Numbered from the stretch's first letter, positions 43,834-54,752 are shown. The stretch: DNA of 64,000 nt from Egaibacter danicus (GCA_016707075.1 JADJII010000005.1:352547-416546); one strand, 5' to 3'. Numbers and translations: made by a program. The notes: generated from the letters alone by a model not told the origin.

Positions 43834-44015
43834 TTTGATAGTTTCGATTGTGTGCCGGAAATCATGACCTCAGCCAAACACAAACTGAAGGCCCGAAATG
43901 AACCCGAAACCCCCCCAATATTGACTAATGCCGCGCACAGGCTCTGACAGAAAATTCTAATGCGATCCCAAGTACCGTATGGAGTGATGCTTTAACCATT
44001 GCCAACATTTACCAG

Positions 44016-44459
44016 ATGGAATATTCCGACACTAATCCACCGCCCCCGGCTGTGCAACTCCCTGTCCGCCTGGTAGCGGACTTGCAGGACTCCCTCCTGA
44101 TCGTTGTGCATGACCTGAGTCGACTCGATAGTTTGCTGGCAGATGCTACTGAAAACCTGATGACACGATTCATGAGTGTCAGCGAGAACCTGGCGAATGC
44201 TGCAAATGGTGAGTCCGGGGAACTGGAGGGTGTTCGGGGGGCTTTGCAGGCAGCAGTCATTGAACTCCAGTTTCAGGATATGGCGTCGCAATTGATTGGC
44301 CATACGAGCAAAACGCTTCAAGGATGCGCCTACCGCCTGGCTTGTGAGTCGATGAGCCCGGAAGATGGCGATGCAGTGCCCTTTGTTGATGAAGTTCCTG
44401 ACCGTCCCAACCCCGTGACGCAGGACGAGATGGATGCGGGCTCCATTGAGCTTTTTTGA
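44016..44459 (+). CDS. Small CheZ-like protein, candidate second CheY-P phosphatase
   Basis: 147 aa, predicted all-helical, no signal or membrane segment. The segment LQFQDMASQLIGHTSKTL matches the CheZ catalytic helix (QDFHDLTGQVI in the CheZ of this genome) with D88 and Q92 in the required D-x-x-x-Q spacing. The acidic C-terminus DEMDAGSIELF resembles the CheZ CheY-docking tail in having acidic residues before a final Phe. It is the first gene of the operon containing cheY and cheA, which suits a CheY regulator. No named family was recognised; the function is inference. Confidence 0.65.
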   Translation: MEYSDTNPPPPAVQLPVRLVADLQDSLLIVVHDLSRLDSLLADATENLMTRFMSVSENLANAANGESGELEGVRGALQAAVIELQFQDMASQLIGHTSKTLQGCAYRLACESMSPEDGDAVPFVDEVPDRPNPVTQDEMDAGSIELF

Positions 44460-44505
44460 TTCGACGCCACCCAAACTATTTTTCTTTTGATCTGCTGGAG
44501 TTCTC

Positions 44506-44868
44506 ATGACCCGAATACTTGCTGTTGATGATTCACCCTCCATGCGCAAAATGGTTGCTTTCACCCTTTCAGGGGCTGGATATCAGGTAGTCGAAGCTGT
44601 GGATGGGGTAGACGCTTATGAAAAAGCCGTTAACCAGACTTTTGATCTCGTTTTGACCGACCAAAACATGCCAAGACTGGATGGATTGGGGTTGACCCGG
44701 AAACTGCGCGAGCATCCGCAATTCAAGACGGTGCCCATCCTGATGCTGACCACAGAGTCCAGTGATCTCATGAAACAGGCGGGCAGGGCCGCAGGTGCTA
44801 CTGGCTGGCTGGTCAAACCTTTTGATCCGACAAGATTGCTCGAAGTCATCAAAAAAGTCATTTGCTGA
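44506..44868 (+). CDS. cheY: CheY-like response regulator (che operon copy)
   Basis: 120 aa single receiver. Acidic pair D7-D8 (LAVDDSPSMRKMV), phospho-acceptor Asp in LVLTDQNMP, Thr in LMLTTES and Lys in WLVKPFD. This sequence class is the CheY found directly upstream of cheA in many Betaproteobacteria, distinct from the motAB-linked copy at 6430. Confidence 0.93.
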   Translation: MTRILAVDDSPSMRKMVAFTLSGAGYQVVEAVDGVDAYEKAVNQTFDLVLTDQNMPRLDGLGLTRKLREHPQFKTVPILMLTTESSDLMKQAGRAAGATGWLVKPFDPTRLLEVIKKVIC

Positions 44869-44905
44869 AGTGACGTCTGGCGCACAAAGTAACTAAGGAA
44901 TTGCA

Positions 44906-47083
44906 ATGTCTGAAATGCATCAGGAATCCAGTGGATCCGGCGACTCATTTGATCTGAGTCAGTTCTATCAAATCTTTTTTGAGGAGGCTGGCGAGAATCT
45001 CGATTTGATGGAGCAAATGTTACTTAATTTGAATCTTGAAGCCGCAGACGACGAAGAATTGAACGGGATTTTTCGTTGTGCTCATTCCGTCAAAGGGGGC
45101 GCTGCCACATTTGGATTCGCGGATGTCGCCGAATTGACACATCAGATGGAATCGCTGTTGGACCGGTTGCGTCGTCACGAACTGCAACCCAACCCCCAGA
45201 TGGTAGATGTGTTGCTGGAATCTGCTGATGTTTCAAGGGGATTGCTTGCCAGACATCAGGCTGGAGGTGCGGGCGATCCGCTGCCGACCGCCGATCTGGT
45301 GCGTCGCATCAGTCTGCTGGCTTCAGGTGGCATGCTGACACCCGAACCCGCCCCTTTGGTGCAGTCTGATTCGCGATCCAAAGTATTGGGCGCTACGCAA
45401 AAATTGACAAATGCCTCCACGCCATCTGGTGTAGCTCCCGCAGAACGATCACTCGCAATCAGCATTGGCCCCATGGACAAACCTGAGCAGGCTGACGCGA
45501 TTCTGGAATTGTTCCGGGACATTGCTGGACTGGGGAAAATCGTGGCATCGACCAGTGACCGGGAAGATACCCGTGTCTTTGCGGTTGAAACGACCTCGTC
45601 AGACGAAGATTTGCTTGATTTGTTTGAGTTCCATATTTCAAGAGAACTTGTCAAAATTCAAACGGTCCCCGAGACTGGCGCAGTGACGCCAGGCGACGGG
45701 CAGGAATTGTCCGAATTCCCCGCCATCCATGCAGGCTCAACCAGCTATGCCGATGATCCCCCGCCAGGAGCTCCGTTGGCGCCTTTGCCTGGTTTTGGCT
45801 TTTTCGACGGTTCACCAGGAGCTCCTGCTGCAGGTACCACCGTCGTTCAGCCTGCAGTCGAACAGAAAACTGCTGTGGCTAATCCTGCAGCGAGAGCCGC
45901 AGCACCTGCAGCACAAACCGAGGCTGCGACTATCAGGGTTGCGATCAGCAAGGTGGATCAGTTGATCAATCTGGTCGGAGAGCTGGTCATCACGCAGGCC
46001 ATGCTGGCGCAAAACAGCCGGGCCCTCGATCCTGCGGTGTATCAACAGATGCTGGTTGGTCTGGCAGACCTTGATCGAAATACGCGGGATCTGCAAGAGT
46101 CCGTGATGTCGATACGCATGATTCCCATGTCGATTGTTTTCAGCCGATTCCCCAGGATGTTGCGTGATTTGGCCGGGAAACTGGGCAAAAAGGTGGATTT
46201 CATTACTCAAGGCGAGGCAACCGAGCTGGACAAGGGGCTGGTCGAGAAGATCACGGATCCCTTGACGCATTTGGTTCGCAACAGTTGTGATCACGGTATT
46301 GAAATGCCAGCAGACCGGCTGGCCGCGGGGAAGCCGGAAACCGGCACGATCACGCTGTCGGCCGCTCACCAGGGTGGTTCCATTGTCATTGAAGTGCGCG
46401 ATGATGGACGCGGTATGTCGAGGGAAAAAATCCTGAGCAAGGCGCGTGAACGCGGACTGAGCGTGTCAGACCAAATGCCTGACTCCGAAGTATGGCAACT
46501 CATCTTTGCTCCTGGTTTCTCGACCGCGGAGGTTGTGACCGATGTTTCTGGCCGGGGTGTTGGCATGGACGTGGTCAAGCGCAATATCACGGCTCTCAAC
46601 GGAACGGTGGAAATCGATTCTGCTGAAGGCTTTGGCATGAAGGTGTCGGTTCGACTACCCTTGACACTGGCCATTATGGATGGCATGTCCGTGGGTATCG
46701 GCAACGAGGTCTATCTGCTTCCACTGTCTTCCGTTATCGAGTCGTTCCAGGTGGACGCAAACGCTGTGAACACAGTCGGTCAGGGCGCGCAACTCGTGAA
46801 GGTGAGGGAGGAATACATGCCCGTCATCGAGATGGAAAAGCTGTTTCAGGTACCACGATTCAGCGCCGAAAAATGCAACAGCATCATGGTGGTCATTGAG
46901 GCTGACGGGAGTCGCGTCGCGTTGCTGGTGGACGAACTCCTTGGGCAACAGCAGGTCGTCGTCAAGAACTTGGAGTCCAACTACCGCAAGGTGCCCAACG
47001 TGTCAGGCGCAACCATTCTTGGGGATGGCAAGGTAGCACTCATTCTGGATACCGCTGCCCTTGTCCGTCGCTCACGTCACTGA
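44906..47083 (+). CDS. cheA: Chemotaxis histidine kinase CheA
   Basis: 725 aa. P1 Hpt domain with phospho-His H60 in CAHSVKGGAATFG; a middle region; then dimerisation (KVDQLINLVGELVITQAML), ATPase (LVRNSCDHGIE; DDGRGM; GRGVGMDVV) and CheW-like domains (NSIMVVIEADGSRVALLVDELLGQQQVVVK). Kinase for CheY and CheB. It ends 26 bases before the cheW start. Confidence 0.97.
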   Translation: MSEMHQESSGSGDSFDLSQFYQIFFEEAGENLDLMEQMLLNLNLEAADDEELNGIFRCAHSVKGGAATFGFADVAELTHQMESLLDRLRRHELQPNPQMVDVLLESADVSRGLLARHQAGGAGDPLPTADLVRRISLLASGGMLTPEPAPLVQSDSRSKVLGATQKLTNASTPSGVAPAERSLAISIGPMDKPEQADAILELFRDIAGLGKIVASTSDREDTRVFAVETTSSDEDLLDLFEFHISRELVKIQTVPETGAVTPGDGQELSEFPAIHAGSTSYADDPPPGAPLAPLPGFGFFDGSPGAPAAGTTVVQPAVEQKTAVANPAARAAAPAAQTEAATIRVAISKVDQLINLVGELVITQAMLAQNSRALDPAVYQQMLVGLADLDRNTRDLQESVMSIRMIPMSIVFSRFPRMLRDLAGKLGKKVDFITQGEATELDKGLVEKITDPLTHLVRNSCDHGIEMPADRLAAGKPETGTITLSAAHQGGSIVIEVRDDGRGMSREKILSKARERGLSVSDQMPDSEVWQLIFAPGFSTAEVVTDVSGRGVGMDVVKRNITALNGTVEIDSAEGFGMKVSVRLPLTLAIMDGMSVGIGNEVYLLPLSSVIESFQVDANAVNTVGQGAQLVKVREEYMPVIEMEKLFQVPRFSAEKCNSIMVVIEADGSRVALLVDELLGQQQVVVKNLESNYRKVPNVSGATILGDGKVALILDTAALVRRSRH

Positions 47084-47108
47084 ATACACTGAGTTTGAGG
47101 TACGGCTC

Positions 47109-47609
47109 ATGGGCATGATGGAACAAATTGAACAGTTGAGCACACCTGCTGTGCGGGAGTATCTGACCTTTCGGCTCGGTGACGAAGAGTATGGCATTGA
47201 TATTCTGAAGGTACAGGAGATTCGCGGCTATGAGGCACCAACGCGAATTGCGCAGGCACCCGCATTTATCAAAGGCGTCACGAATTTGCGAGGCACGATT
47301 GTTCCCATCGTGGACCTGCGTTTGAAGCTGGGATGTGAGCTGGCGCAATACACGGCTTCGACGGTTGTCGTGGTCTTGAACCTGCGTAGCCGCATTGTGG
47401 GTATTGTTGTGGACTCGGTCAGTGATGTGATGGCCTTGCCTCAAGATAGCCTGAGGCCGGCGCCTGAAGTTGAAGGAGCCATTGACCGGGATGCAGTTTT
47501 GGGATTGGGTGCGCTGGGTGAACGGATGTTGATCTTGCTGGACATTGAGAAATTGATGTCTGGTATGGACATGGCACTGTCTTCCGAAATGGGATTGCCC
47601 GCGGCATGA
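47109..47609 (+). CDS. cheW: Chemotaxis coupling protein CheW
   Basis: 166 aa from ATG 47109; the open frame runs upstream into cheA but those residues are not CheW-like. Core motifs LTFRLGDEEYGIDILKVQEIRG and KGVTNLRGTIVPIVDLR. Links CheA to receptors. Its stop overlaps the cheR start (ATGA). Confidence 0.96.
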   Translation: MGMMEQIEQLSTPAVREYLTFRLGDEEYGIDILKVQEIRGYEAPTRIAQAPAFIKGVTNLRGTIVPIVDLRLKLGCELAQYTASTVVVVLNLRSRIVGIVVDSVSDVMALPQDSLRPAPEVEGAIDRDAVLGLGALGERMLILLDIEKLMSGMDMALSSEMGLPAA

Positions 47610-48445
47610 AAGGCAATTCCACCAGTGTCAGCGTGCAAGCGAGCGAGTTTGTCTGGACAGCCACGGACTTTGAACGGATTCAATCGCTGATTTATCAGCG
47701 TGCTGGTATCAACTTGCACGATGGTAAGCATGCGATGGTTTACAGCCGCTTGTCGCGACGCTTGCGGGAGACAGGCCATGCGAGTTTCCACGACTACCTC
47801 GGCTGGCTGCAAAACCACGACGGCCCTGAATGGCAGGAGTTTGTCAACGCATTGACGACCAACCTCACCTCCTTTTTCAGGGAGCATCATCATTTCGAGA
47901 TATTGGCCAAATATCTTAAGACGCAGTCTGTCACAGGTGGCTGGCGGATATGGTGCAACGCTGCTTCCACTGGCGAGGAACCGTATTCCATTGCAATGAC
48001 CGTGATGGAATCCCTGCAAGCCAGGACGGCATTTCAACTGGTTGCGAGCGATATTGACTCCAAAGTCCTTGCTTCGGCTGAAAAAGGTGTTTACCGGCTG
48101 GAAAGCCTCAAAAATGTGGGGGAAGAGCGTTTGCAACGTTTTTTTCTGCGCGGTACAGGTGCGAATGAAGGGATGGTCAGGGTAAAGCCGGAACTGCGTC
48201 AGGCAGTCCAGTTTGTCAACGTCAACCTGATCAAGGATGGGTGGCCCTTTCAGGAGCCCTTTGACGTTGTTTTTTGCCGGAACGTGATGATTTACTTCGA
48301 TGGAGCTACCCAACGACAGGTGTTGCAGCGCATTCATCGAACGATGAAGCCGGGTGGACTGCTCTTTGCAGGGCATTCGGAGAATTTCAGCGATTCGCGC
48401 GATCTGTTTGTGTTGCGTGGCAAGACCGTCTATGAGCGGCTTTAG
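47606..48445 (+). CDS. cheR: Chemoreceptor methyltransferase CheR
   Basis: 279 aa. N-terminal helical domain (LIYQRAGINLHDGKHAMVYSRL) and SAM-binding domain with WCNAASTGEEPYSIAM and DVVFCRNVMIYFD. Methylates receptor glutamates for adaptation. Followed by cheD after three bases. Confidence 0.96.
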   Translation: MKGNSTSVSVQASEFVWTATDFERIQSLIYQRAGINLHDGKHAMVYSRLSRRLRETGHASFHDYLGWLQNHDGPEWQEFVNALTTNLTSFFREHHHFEILAKYLKTQSVTGGWRIWCNAASTGEEPYSIAMTVMESLQARTAFQLVASDIDSKVLASAEKGVYRLESLKNVGEERLQRFFLRGTGANEGMVRVKPELRQAVQFVNVNLIKDGWPFQEPFDVVFCRNVMIYFDGATQRQVLQRIHRTMKPGGLLFAGHSENFSDSRDLFVLRGKTVYERL

Positions 48446-48448
48446 GCC

Positions 48449-49129
48449 ATGAATGCCATTGTTTCAGTCGCTGCAATGGGGGCTACACGGAATCCGGATT
48501 TGGGTGCACGTCTGTCCCGTGTTGATTTTCTGAAATCCCAAGCCCGCAAGCCCGGGGAGGCAGCCTTTTTTTATCGCGACCATCATTTTCAGTATGACGC
48601 CGTGAAGGTGCTGCCGGGCGAATACTACGTCTCAAGAGACGATCTGGTCATCATGACGGTCCTTGGGTCTTGCATTGCAGCCTGTATATGGGATGCTCGC
48701 GCCCGGGTCGGCGGTATGAACCACTTTATGCTGCCTGACGGTACCGGCGCCGAGGGTGGGGGACGCTATGGCTCCTACGCGATGGAGTTGTTGATCAACG
48801 AGTTGTTGAAATTGGGTGCCCGGCGGGAAACTCTGCAGGCCAAGGTCTTTGGTGGTGCGCAGGTGATGGCAGGTTTTACCTCCATGAATGTCGGGGAACG
48901 CAACACGGCATTCGTCCTGGATTACCTGGCGACCGAGCGCATTCCCGTTGTCTCGCAGGATGTTCTGGATATTCATCCCCGCAAGGTCTGTTTTTTCCCG
49001 GTCGTGGGCAAAGCGCTGGTAAAACGCCTGGCGCACTCCCACCCCGAAACACTGGCTGTCGAAGAGCGGCGGGGAGATGCCTTGGCGGTGGCCAAGTCCA
49101 CATCAGGCGGTTCCGTGGATCTTTTTTGA
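48449..49129 (+). CDS. cheD: Chemoreceptor glutamine deamidase CheD
   Basis: 226 aa. The catalytic Cys and His are in VLGSCIAACIWD and GGMNHFMLPDG; AKVFGGAQVM is also a family motif. It deamidates receptor glutamines. The last residues GGSVDLF resemble the end of the small CheZ-like protein (AGSIELF). Confidence 0.95.
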   Translation: MNAIVSVAAMGATRNPDLGARLSRVDFLKSQARKPGEAAFFYRDHHFQYDAVKVLPGEYYVSRDDLVIMTVLGSCIAACIWDARARVGGMNHFMLPDGTGAEGGGRYGSYAMELLINELLKLGARRETLQAKVFGGAQVMAGFTSMNVGERNTAFVLDYLATERIPVVSQDVLDIHPRKVCFFPVVGKALVKRLAHSHPETLAVEERRGDALAVAKSTSGGSVDLF

Positions 49130-49139
49130 AGGTGCGCAA

Positions 49140-50222
49140 GTGAACAAGACCCGAGTACTTGTTGTGGATGATTCGGCGTTAGTCCGCAAACTACTTTTGG
49201 AAATCATCAATAGCCAAAGCGACATGGTTTGTATCGGGACGGCGAACGATCCACTGATCGCACGGGAGATGATCCGGGAGATGGACCCGGATGTGCTGAC
49301 GTTGGACGTGGAAATGCCCAAGATGGACGGGATTGAGTTTCTCTCCCGGCTGACGCGGCTGCGTCCCATGCCTGTTGTCATGATTTCAACCCTGACCGAG
49401 AGGGGCGCTGAAGTGACAATGCGTGCTCTGGAACTGGGGGCCGTTGACTTTGTAGCCAAGCCCCGCATGGGCCTGACCGACGGCATCAAGGACTTGTCAG
49501 CGCAAATTGTTGACAAAATTCGGGTAGCTGCTGTGGCCAAAGTCACACGGGCGGCGCCTGCAGGCGTCGCAGTGGGTGCCTTGAAGTCGTCATTGCCTGG
49601 CGTGGCAGCTAGTCCACTGGGCCGCATTTCTACCGAAAAGATCATTTGTATTGGTGCTTCAACTGGCGGGACGGAGGCCATTAGGGAGGTCTTGACAAGA
49701 ATGCCTGCGGATTCACCGGCCATCGTGATCACACAACACATGCCACCCGGGTTTACGACCAGTTTTGCAGCCCGGCTGGACACACTTTGTCAAATTCACG
49801 TGAAAGAGGCCGTTCAAGGCGAACGGATTTTGCCCGGACATGCCTACATTGCCCCCGGTGGCAAGCAGTTCCGATTGAGTCGCAGTGGTGCCAACTATGT
49901 CGCGGTGGTGGAAGACAGCGAACCGGTGAATCGGCACCGGCCTTCGGTAGAGGTGCTGTTCAAATCTGCGGCCGCCATCGCAGGACGGAATGCTTTTGGC
50001 ATCATGCTCACCGGAATGGGAAATGATGGTGCCCAGGCGATGCGCGAGATGAAAGATGCTGGGAGCTACAACTTTGTTCAGGATGAAGCCAGTTGTATCG
50101 TGTTTGGTATGCCACGCGAGGCGATTCTGCATGGCGCAGCTGACGAAGTTTTGCCTTTGACTGGCATCGCACCTGCTTTGCTCGGCCGGTTGCGTGGCGT
50201 GACTGATCGCTACCGTGTCTAG
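49140..50222 (+). CDS. cheB: Chemotaxis methylesterase CheB
   Basis: 360 aa from a GTG start at 49140, which gives VNKTRVLVVDDSALVRKLL. Receiver domain with D56 (LTLDVEMPKMDG), linker, and esterase domain with the catalytic Ser in IGASTGGTEA, His in VITQHMPPGF and Asp in GMGNDGAQAM. Removes receptor methyl groups when phosphorylated. Last gene of the chemotaxis operon. Confidence 0.97.
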   Translation: MNKTRVLVVDDSALVRKLLLEIINSQSDMVCIGTANDPLIAREMIREMDPDVLTLDVEMPKMDGIEFLSRLTRLRPMPVVMISTLTERGAEVTMRALELGAVDFVAKPRMGLTDGIKDLSAQIVDKIRVAAVAKVTRAAPAGVAVGALKSSLPGVAASPLGRISTEKIICIGASTGGTEAIREVLTRMPADSPAIVITQHMPPGFTTSFAARLDTLCQIHVKEAVQGERILPGHAYIAPGGKQFRLSRSGANYVAVVEDSEPVNRHRPSVEVLFKSAAAIAGRNAFGIMLTGMGNDGAQAMREMKDAGSYNFVQDEASCIVFGMPREAILHGAADEVLPLTGIAPALLGRLRGVTDRYRV

Positions 50223-50277
50223 CGACGCTGATTCGCACTAACCCAGTCAACGGCCAAGGATTGCTCTCCAGAGTGCA

Positions 50278-52167
50278 CTATTTGCCCGACAGTTCTTCCC
50301 AGCGAGTTAGGGCCGCCAACAATTCCTCGTCCAAAGTCGCATCCCGTTGATAGAGACTGTTGGCGCGGGCCGGGTCACGAGCATAAAGGTCTTCATCGGA
50401 GAGTTCTTTGCGCAATGCCGCCTGCTCAGCTTCCAGCAGTTCGATACGACCGGGCAAGCCATCCAGTTCCCGCTGGTCCTTGTTGCTGAGCTTGCCAGGC
50501 GTTCCAGCGCCTCGTTTCGTTGGTTTTTCAGTATCATTTTTGGCCTCATCCCTCGTGAATATTGCGGGAGGAGCTATCAATTGTGTAGCGCTTTTCAATT
50601 CCCGACTGCGCTTGGACTGGATTAACCAGTCCTGAACCCCTCCTTCGTATTCGCGCCACACGCCGTTGCCTTCAAAAGCCAGCGTGCTGGTCACCACATT
50701 GTCCAGAAATGTCCGGTCATGGCTGACCAGAAAGACCGTGCCTTCGTAATTTTGTAACAGGTCTTCCAGTAACTCCAGGGTGTCGATATCCAGATCATTT
50801 GTCGGCTCGTCTAGCACCAGCACGTTTGCGGGGCGGGCAAACAGGCGTGCCAGCAACAGGCGGTTGCGTTCGCCACCTGACAGTGAACGCACAGGGGAAT
50901 TCGCGCGTGCAGGGGAGAACAGGAAATCTGTCAGGTAGCTCTTGACGTGTTTGCGCTGGGCGCCAATCTCGATCCATTCGCTACCCGGGCTGATGAAGTC
51001 TTCCAGTGTGGCATCCAGATCAAGCGCATTGCGCATTTGGTCGAAGTAGGCGACCTGCAGATTGGCCCCCTGGCGAACCTTGCCGCTGTCAGGCACCAAC
51101 TCGCCCAGGATCAGTTTTAGCAAGGTGGTCTTGCCGGCACCATTGGGGCCAATCAAGCCGACCTTGTCTCCTCGCAGAATCGAGCCGGAGAAGTTGTTGA
51201 CGATCAGTTTTTCGCCGAAGGACAGGCTCACGTCTGTGAGCTCAGCGACCAGTTTTCCGCCCAGCGCCCCCGACGATACATCCAGCTTGACGCTACCCAA
51301 GGCATCGCGACGCGCCGCCCGACGGTTTCTCAGATTTTCCAGTCGAACGATGCGGCTCTGGCTCCGTGTGCGTCTCGCTTCCACGCCTTTTCGTACCCAG
51401 ACCTCTTCTTGTGCCAGCAGTTTGTCGGCTTTGGCGTTAATCACCGCTTCCTGTGCAAGTTGCTCTTCCTTTTGCAGCAGATATTGGCCAAAGTTTCCGG
51501 GGTACGAACTCAGATGGCCGCGATCCAGTTCCACGATACGGGTGGCAACCCGGTCGAGAAAGGAGCGATCATGCGTGATGGTCACGATGCTCCCCTTGAA
51601 ATCGATCAACAAGTCTTCAAGCCACTCAATGGAGTCCAGATCAAGGTGGTTGGTAGGCTCGTCAAGCAGTAGCACGTCTGGTTGGGTAACCAGAGCTTGT
51701 GCCAACGCAATCCGCTTCTTGGTGCCGCCTGACAGTGTGTTGACTAGGGCGCTACCCTCCAGATGAAGCCGGTGCAACGTTTCGGTAACACGCTGCTCCC
51801 AGTTCCATCCGTCATAGGCTTCTATTTCGCCTTGAATGGCATTCAGATCACCCTCGCCAGCGCAATACTGATCAATGAGGGCGATGACGCGTGACAATCC
51901 AGCGCTAACCGAGGCAAAAACAGTGGCATCAGGATCCAGTGCAGGTTCCTGTGCCACATAGGCCAATCTTAGATTCTGCTGGTATTGCAGTGTCCCATCG
52001 TCAGGCTTCTCCAGCCCCCCCAAAATCTTGAGCATGGATGACTTGCCAGCCCCGTTGCGCCCAATCAAACCGACACGCTCGGCGGTCTCCAGCGAAAAAT
52101 CAGTCTTATCCAACAGTGGGACGTGACCAAAAGCGAGTTGGGCTTCCAGGAGGGTAATGAGGGCCAT
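50278..52167 (-). CDS. uup: ABC-F family ATPase, Uup-like
   Basis: 629 aa. Two ABC domains, each with Walker A (GLIGRNGAGKSSMLK; GLIGPNGAGKTTLLK), signature (LSGGTKKRIALAQAL; LSGGERNRLLLARL) and Walker B (LLLDEPTNHLDLD; LVLDEPTNDLDID), no membrane domain, and a C-terminal coiled coil (RELDGLPGRIELLEAEQAAL) as in Uup. Uup acts on ribosomes or branched DNA. Residues about 526-543, in the linker before the coiled coil, are encoded by a copy of the dispersed repeat found elsewhere in the window; the frame stays open. Confidence 0.9.
   Translation of the reverse strand: MALITLLEAQLAFGHVPLLDKTDFSLETAERVGLIGRNGAGKSSMLKILGGLEKPDDGTLQYQQNLRLAYVAQEPALDPDATVFASVSAGLSRVIALIDQYCAGEGDLNAIQGEIEAYDGWNWEQRVTETLHRLHLEGSALVNTLSGGTKKRIALAQALVTQPDVLLLDEPTNHLDLDSIEWLEDLLIDFKGSIVTITHDRSFLDRVATRIVELDRGHLSSYPGNFGQYLLQKEEQLAQEAVINAKADKLLAQEEVWVRKGVEARRTRSQSRIVRLENLRNRRAARRDALGSVKLDVSSGALGGKLVAELTDVSLSFGEKLIVNNFSGSILRGDKVGLIGPNGAGKTTLLKLILGELVPDSGKVRQGANLQVAYFDQMRNALDLDATLEDFISPGSEWIEIGAQRKHVKSYLTDFLFSPARANSPVRSLSGGERNRLLLARLFARPANVLVLDEPTNDLDIDTLELLEDLLQNYEGTVFLVSHDRTFLDNVVTSTLAFEGNGVWREYEGGVQDWLIQSKRSRELKSATQLIAPPAIFTRDEAKNDTEKPTKRGAGTPGKLSNKDQRELDGLPGRIELLEAEQAALRKELSDEDLYARDPARANSLYQRDATLDEELLAALTRWEELSGK
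50535..50592 (+). repeat. Dispersed AGCTATC repeat lying inside the ABC-F gene
   Basis: Plus strand: GGCCTCATCCCTCGTGAATA, then TTGCGGGAGGAGCTATCAAT, then TGTGTAGCGC. It shares the block CCTCATCCCTCGT exactly with the copy at 20011 and the order GCG-AG-AGCTATCAA-TAG with the others. It is translated on the minus strand as ATQLIAPPAIFTRDEAK. Confidence 0.7.
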
Positions 52168-52378
52168 GCGAGCATCCAGAGACAGAGATCAATAAGGCCA
52201 GCGAGAGTATCACCAATGACCGTTAGCACCACCCGATAGGGCCACAGCAATCGGTATCCAGGCAGCCTGGCCTTCGGGGAAGAGGTGGGGATGAATCCCT
52301 CGCAGACTGAAGTTACTTATTGCACATTTCCGCTTAGGCCGAACGCGATAGGCGTATCTCCAAATATTTTTCGTACGG

Positions 52379-52613
52379 TTGACGAGCGCTCAAAAACCGG
52401 TATAGAATTCAAGGCTGCGCTGATGTTGGTTCCTTGAGATTTTGGTTTACCAGTCTCGGGTAAAAGTTCCAGACAAGCAAAGAAAAAAAGTTTTGAAAAA
52501 TTAGCCGGACTGATAAAAACCGGCATATAATTCGAGGCTCTGCTGATAGCAGCGAAACGCAAAATCAGTAGAAACCCTAGAGTTTGACAGGTCTTTAAAA
52601 AACATGTCATAAT
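52379..52613 (+). promoter_or_regulatory. Three tandem promoter-like boxes of the rRNA operon
   Basis: TTGACG...TATAGAAT (52379-52408), TATAAT at 52526-52531 without a clear -35, and TTGACA-N18-CATAAT (52584-52613). Each -10 region is followed by AATTCRAGGCT and a GCTGAT, so the three are sequence repeats of one another. The 687-base gap 52168-52854 contains these boxes, the 16S leader and a boxA-like GGATCATTAAAAATATA at about 52675-52691; no gene is seen. Confidence 0.65.
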
Positions 52614-52854
52614 TCAAGGCTCAGCTGATCGTAGCTGAGCAAGCAAAGTAAGACGATAAGTCCTGCAATGCAGGGATCATTAAAAATATACAGCCGATAA
52701 GCGTGGGCGTTTGAAGGCGATTGCCAAGTTCTTCGGAACTAAGTCTTAATTGGCTTACAAACGCTCATGAAGTAAAAAAGATGTGAAAGTCAGAGATGAT
52801 ATTCACGTCGATTCCAATTTATGAGTTGCTCGAAAGAGCAAAAAATTCAAGATC

Positions 52855-54387
<1,533 letters not shown>

Positions 54388-54483
54388 GGAAACTGCAATT
54401 TAATTTGAACGCTCACACTTATCGGTTGTTGGAAGGTTGTCGCTGACGACTTAGGTTCGCGCCTGGTCATAAGTGACCGGCTT

Positions 54484-54560
54484 GGGTCTGTAGCTCAGTT
54501 GGTTAGAGCACCGTCTTGATAAGGCGGGGGTCGTTGGTTCGAGACCAACCAGACCCACCA
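54484..54560 (+). tRNA. ileT: tRNA-Ile (anticodon GAT)
   Basis: 77 bases, cloverleaf from GGGTCTGTAGCTCAG to AGACCCACCA, with anticodon loop CTTGATAAGG and CCA encoded. It lies in the 16S-23S spacer. Confidence 0.97.
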
Positions 54561-54574
54561 TCCCGTCCAATCCC

Positions 54575-54650
54575 GGGGGATTAGCTCAGCTGGGAGAGCA
54601 CCTGCTTTGCAAGCAGGGGGTCGTCGGTTCGATCCCGTCATCCTCCACCA
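54575..54650 (+). tRNA. alaT: tRNA-Ala (anticodon TGC)
   Basis: 76 bases, from GGGGGATTAGCTCAG to TCCTCCACCA, with anticodon loop CTTTGCAAGC and CCA encoded. Second spacer tRNA. Confidence 0.97.
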
Positions 54651-54737
54651 TTCCATCGATACTTACAAAATCAACACCAAAGTTGCTTCGAAAGAGGCTG
54701 CTTTGTTGTTGATCGAGATCTCTTGATCAATCGGCTG

Positions 54738-54752
54738 TTCATTAAAAATTTA
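54738..54752 (+). promoter_or_regulatory. boxA-like antitermination site before 23S
   Basis: TGTTCATTAAAAATT resembles rRNA boxA (TGCTCTTTAACA). It sits in the 330-base spacer 54651-54980, which otherwise holds only processing-stem sequence. Confidence 0.45.
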
